Assembly: GCF_003666015.1 (NCBI RefSeq)
Contig: NZ_QPLT01000009.1
Coordinates: forward strand, 62,001 to 126,000
Reading direction: 5' to 3'
From: Halorubrum sp. Atlit-26R
GTDB taxonomy: Archaea; Halobacteriota; Halobacteria; Halobacteriales; Haloferacaceae
Length of the DNA stretch: 64,000 nt
Part shown: in pieces, positions 61,274 through 64,000 of the stretch
How positions within the stretch are numbered: the first letter of the stretch is position 1
How the letters are laid out: every line of letters begins with the position of its first letter
The notes under the pieces: generated by a model
The model's input: the letters and a program-made list of their open reading frames with translations, nothing else
Databases searched by the model: none
Told to the model about the DNA's origin: nothing
Translations under genes and position numbers: made by a program

Positions 61274-62802
61274 CAGTAGCTCACCTCCGCGTTCCGCAGG
61301 AAGTCGATGTCGGCCAAGGTCCCGTGGAGGTCGCGGATGTCCTCTGCCCCGGTCGTGAGCATCGCCAGCCGTTCGAGGGCGAGCCCCCACGCCATCACGT
61401 CGCAGTCGACGCCGAGCGGGCCGGTGACCTCCTCGCGGAAGACGCCGGAGTTGCCGATCTCGATCTCCTCGCCCGTCTCCGGGTGCTCGCCGAACAGCTC
61501 GAAGGAGGGCTCCGTGTAGGGGTTGTAGTGCGGCTTGAACCGGATGTCCGTGATGCCGAACTGTCGGTAGAACTCCTCGAAGGTGCCCATCAGGTCGCGC
61601 ACCGAGAGGTCCTCGGCCATCACCCACCCCTCGATCTGGAAGAACTCCAAGAGGTGCGTCGGGTCGAGCGTGTCGTTGCGGTACACCTTCTCGACCGAGA
61701 AGTAGCGCTGGGGCGGCCCCAGCTCCGCGCCCGCGATCCCCGAGAGGTAGCGCATCGACAGCGAGGTGGTGTGACCGCGGAGCGCGACCTCGCGGGCGAA
61801 GTCGGCCGACCACGGCGAGTGGTAGCCGTCGCCGTCGACCCCCCACCCGTCGCGGTGGGCCGCCTCCACGCGGGCCATCAGCTCGTCCGGGATTCCCTCC
61901 ATCGGGTCCACGTCGAGCGCGAACCGGTCCCAGTGGGTCCGCGCCGGGTGGTCCTGGGGCATGAACAGGCAGTCGTTGATCCAGAAGTCGGCGTCCGCGT
62001 GCGGGCCCTCCATCTCCTGGAACCCCATCCCGACCAGCACGTCCTTGACGCGGTCGGCGGTCCGACGGAGGACGTGCTTCCGGCCGCCGCGGGCCGTCTC
62101 CGCGTCGGCCTCGACGTTGTACTCGGCGAACTCCGCGTCGCGCCACTCGCCGCTGGCGAGGAGCTCGGGCGTGAGCGCCCCGACCGTCTCGGTCGCCTCC
62201 ACGCCGGTCATCAGCGCGTCGACGCCGTCGTCGGTGAGCCGGACCGTCCGCGTGACCGACTCGCCGACCGCCACCAGCCCGCGCGAGTCCAACTGGTCGA
62301 TCACCGCCTCGTCGACGTCGAGGGCGTCCGCGTCGAGGCCCGCTCCGCCGGCGTCGGCGAGCGCGGCGAGCGCCGTCGCCTCGGGGTCAGTGTCCGGGTC
62401 GGCGTCCGGGTCGACCGAGAGCTCGCCGCCGTCGACGCTCCCGAAGCCCTTCCGCGCGAAGTTCGCGAGCGCGATGTCGACCTCGGGGCCATCCAGGCCG
62501 GCCTCGCCGATGACCGCGCCCATCGAGACCGGTTCGGCGTCGGCGCCCGCGTCGAGCCCGGCCCGGTAGAGCCGCGTCTCGGGGAGCCCGGCCTCGACGT
62601 AGGTCCGTCCCTCGTCGGTGAGTTCGAGCGTCTCGTCGGTCGCGGACCCGACCTCGACGAGCCCCTCGTCGGCGAGGTCAAACGCCGCGCCGGCGACCGT
62701 TTCCGGCTTCAGATCGGTCTCCGCGGCTATCTCCGCCACCGTTCGTTCGTCCGTCGCGCTCGCGGCCTCGAGGACCGCGAGCTGTCGTTCCGGGAGTCGC
62801 AT
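61273..62802 (-). CDS. pheS: Phenylalanyl-tRNA synthetase alpha subunit
   Basis: 509 residues. The N-terminal winged-helix DNA/tRNA-binding modules (MRLPERQLAVLEAASATDER) extend to about 200. The class II core has motif 2 QRYFSVEKVYRNDTLDPTHL and motif 3 DVMAWGLALERLAMLTTGAE. It charges tRNA-Phe. The start at 62802 matches the family; the longer frame to 63099 would run into the neighbouring promoter region and carries no similarity. Confidence 0.96.
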   Translation of the reverse strand: MRLPERQLAVLEAASATDERTVAEIAAETDLKPETVAGAAFDLADEGLVEVGSATDETLELTDEGRTYVEAGLPETRLYRAGLDAGADAEPVSMGAVIGEAGLDGPEVDIALANFARKGFGSVDGGELSVDPDADPDTDPEATALAALADAGGAGLDADALDVDEAVIDQLDSRGLVAVGESVTRTVRLTDDGVDALMTGVEATETVGALTPELLASGEWRDAEFAEYNVEADAETARGGRKHVLRRTADRVKDVLVGMGFQEMEGPHADADFWINDCLFMPQDHPARTHWDRFALDVDPMEGIPDELMARVEAAHRDGWGVDGDGYHSPWSADFAREVALRGHTTSLSMRYLSGIAGAELGPPQRYFSVEKVYRNDTLDPTHLLEFFQIEGWVMAEDLSVRDLMGTFEEFYRQFGITDIRFKPHYNPYTEPSFELFGEHPETGEEIEIGNSGVFREEVTGPLGVDCDVMAWGLALERLAMLTTGAEDIRDLHGTLADIDFLRNAEVSY

Positions 62803-62925
62803 TCGAGTTATCCCTACACTCGGGCGGCTGGTTGGTAACGGTTCCGGGACCGGACTGACTCGAAAGAGAATCATTTCTGATAAATTGAACGATCGAGTTA
62901 TATACCGTATCCGAGTAGAGGAGCT

Positions 62926-63231
62926 ATGAGCAGCGCAACGGCCGGATCGAACGATTCCGGCTCGGTTCCGGAGACGGCCCGCGTCTGTCACGGCGGCGAC
63001 GGTCCCGCACCCAGCCTCGCGGTCGTCGAGGCGATCGCCGAACTCGTCGACGTCGACCCCGTCGACCTGTCCGAGGAGGGCGTCGTGCTGTACGAACACG
63101 TCGACCCCGACGCGCTGAACGCGCTCGTCTCGGGGCGGTCCGACGCCGACGTCGACGTCTCGCTCACGGTGGCGGGCTACGACGTCCGCGTCGGCCCCGA
63201 CTCCGCGGTTGCTCGCCGAGTGCGGGACTGA
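62926..63231 (+). CDS. HalOD1 output-domain protein
   Basis: 101 residues. PSLAVVEAIAELVDVDPVDL followed by VVLYEHVDPDALNALVSGRS is the HalOD1 pattern, a small domain restricted to haloarchaea and thought to be a signalling output module. Standalone copies are common and have no known partner. A GTTATATA box at 62897-62904 gives a leaderless start. Confidence 0.88.
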   Translation: MSSATAGSNDSGSVPETARVCHGGDGPAPSLAVVEAIAELVDVDPVDLSEEGVVLYEHVDPDALNALVSGRSDADVDVSLTVAGYDVRVGPDSAVARRVRD

Positions 63232-63265
63232 GACGCAGTCGACGGCGCGGACCCGTTTTCCGCCG

Positions 63266-63967
63266 CTACTCTCCGTCTGCCGCCCGCTCGCGGAGCCGCG
63301 CGATCCGATCGCCGAGCGGCGGCTGGACCTCGAACCACGTCGACCAGTCGCCGGTCTCCGGCTCGACCCCGCGGCGCTCCGCGACGCGCTCGAACGCGTC
63401 GGCGACGCGGTCCGCGCCGACCGCGTCCGCGGCGCGGGCGTCCGCCGCGTACTGGACCCGGCGGCCGGCCCAGAAGGAGGCGATCCCTACGGCGATGACG
63501 GCGGCGAAGCCGGACTCGAACGGGACGAGCGTCGTGACGACCGCCGCCAGCGTCGCCAGCACGGCGCCGACCGCGACGGCGCGGAACTCGGCGTAGTACG
63601 CCGCGACTCGCCCGGCCTCCGCGGCGAGCAGCCCGACCGCGACGTCCTCGTCGAGGTCGGTCAACACGTCCGCCGTGAGGAACAGCACCCGGCGCCGGGG
63701 CGGCCCGCGGACGGCGACCTCGGCGGGGCCGGCCGCCGACCCTCCCCCGTTGCTCGCGCCGTCGCCGCTCCCCGCCTCGTCGACGGACTCGATCGCGACC
63801 CGGTCGAGTTCGAGTCCGGCGGGGTCCGTCAGCGCCGCGATCTGCGCGCGCTCGGCGTCCGTCGGCTCCCGTAAATCCCGGTAGCGGTCGGCCGCGTACA
63901 GCGGTCCCACCGAGACCGCGAGCGCGGAGATGACCCCGACGCCGACGACGAACGCGACTCCGATCAT
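63266..63967 (-). CDS. M48-like integral membrane protein lacking the zinc-peptidase motif
   Basis: 233 residues. Hydrophobic helices lie at the N-terminus (GVAFVVGVGVISALAVSVGP) and around 125-165. The layout follows M48 peptidases: RRVLFLTADVLTDLDEDVAV just before the active-site helix, and WFEVQPPLGDRIARLRERAA at the end. Where HExxH should be, the helix reads GLLAAEAGRVAAYY, so both histidines are missing. It is probably an inactive relative with a binding or chaperone-like role. Confidence 0.65.
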   Translation of the reverse strand: MIGVAFVVGVGVISALAVSVGPLYAADRYRDLREPTDAERAQIAALTDPAGLELDRVAIESVDEAGSGDGASNGGGSAAGPAEVAVRGPPRRRVLFLTADVLTDLDEDVAVGLLAAEAGRVAAYYAEFRAVAVGAVLATLAAVVTTLVPFESGFAAVIAVGIASFWAGRRVQYAADARAADAVGADRVADAFERVAERRGVEPETGDWSTWFEVQPPLGDRIARLRERAADGE

Positions 63968-64000
63968 CGCTCTCGCCGACGGGACGACCGGAGTAAAAAG

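Overview
The window is chromosomal DNA of an extremely halophilic archaeon (class Halobacteria; a Halorubrum-like genus is my inference). Reasons: very high GC, strongly acidic proteins, archaeal information genes (TBP, Orc1/Cdc6, RadA, XPD-type helicase, archaeal PheRS), short or absent leaders with TATA boxes about 27 nt before start codons, and haloarchaeal-type LysW, HalOD1 and DUF1931 proteins.

Layout. 1-34.8 kb is mostly core genome: arginine genes (lysX/argX end, lysW/argW, argH, argG), hemL, an ammonium transporter fused to PII, radA, an ACT regulator, an XPD helicase, tbp, a tRNA G10 methyltransferase, orc1/cdc6, rpiA, a DUF1931 histone-fold protein, larB, hisG, uvrB, an SPFH protein, metY, an M29 aminopeptidase, pepF, rimI and a PAS histidine kinase. 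Just before the tRNA lies a deletion scar joining the 3' ends of a TrmB-type regulator and an RND/MMPL transporter.

Three intergenic gaps (about 3.6-4.05, 19.26-19.74 and 28.53-28.83 kb) hold copies of one dispersed element. Each has a roughly 250-bp body with three hairpins whose arms change sequence in a compensating way between copies. One side carries one to four 57-bp units with TATA-like centres. This is the best candidate here for an undescribed structured RNA or mobile repeat.

34.84-50.52 kb is an integrated virus. A tRNA-Arg(CCG) gene starts it, a near-copy of the tRNA 3' end closes it, and a tyrosine integrase lies just inside the far end. The leftward operon (spike with Tat signal and C-terminal anchor, several small membrane proteins, NTPase) and the rightward replication operon (DUF7845-like Rep) match a betapleolipovirus (SNJ2/HRPV-3/HGPV-1 type). 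Cargo includes an AT-rich TIR/deoxyribosyltransferase-like protein, a type IV pilin-like gene, an orphan cytosine methyltransferase and a phiH1-type repressor. An 11-bp motif recurs across the provirus on both strands.

50.6-53.8 kb is a second accessory block: Fic/Doc protein with a small partner, SWIM zinc-finger protein, and archaeal DUF234 ATPase. From 54 kb core genome resumes: a sugar acid catabolic cluster (Gfo/Idh/MocA and SDR dehydrogenases, enolase-family dehydratase, KDG kinase, KDPG aldolase; semi-phosphorylative Entner-Doudoroff), then pheT-pheS, a HalOD1 protein and an M48-like membrane protein without its HExxH motif.
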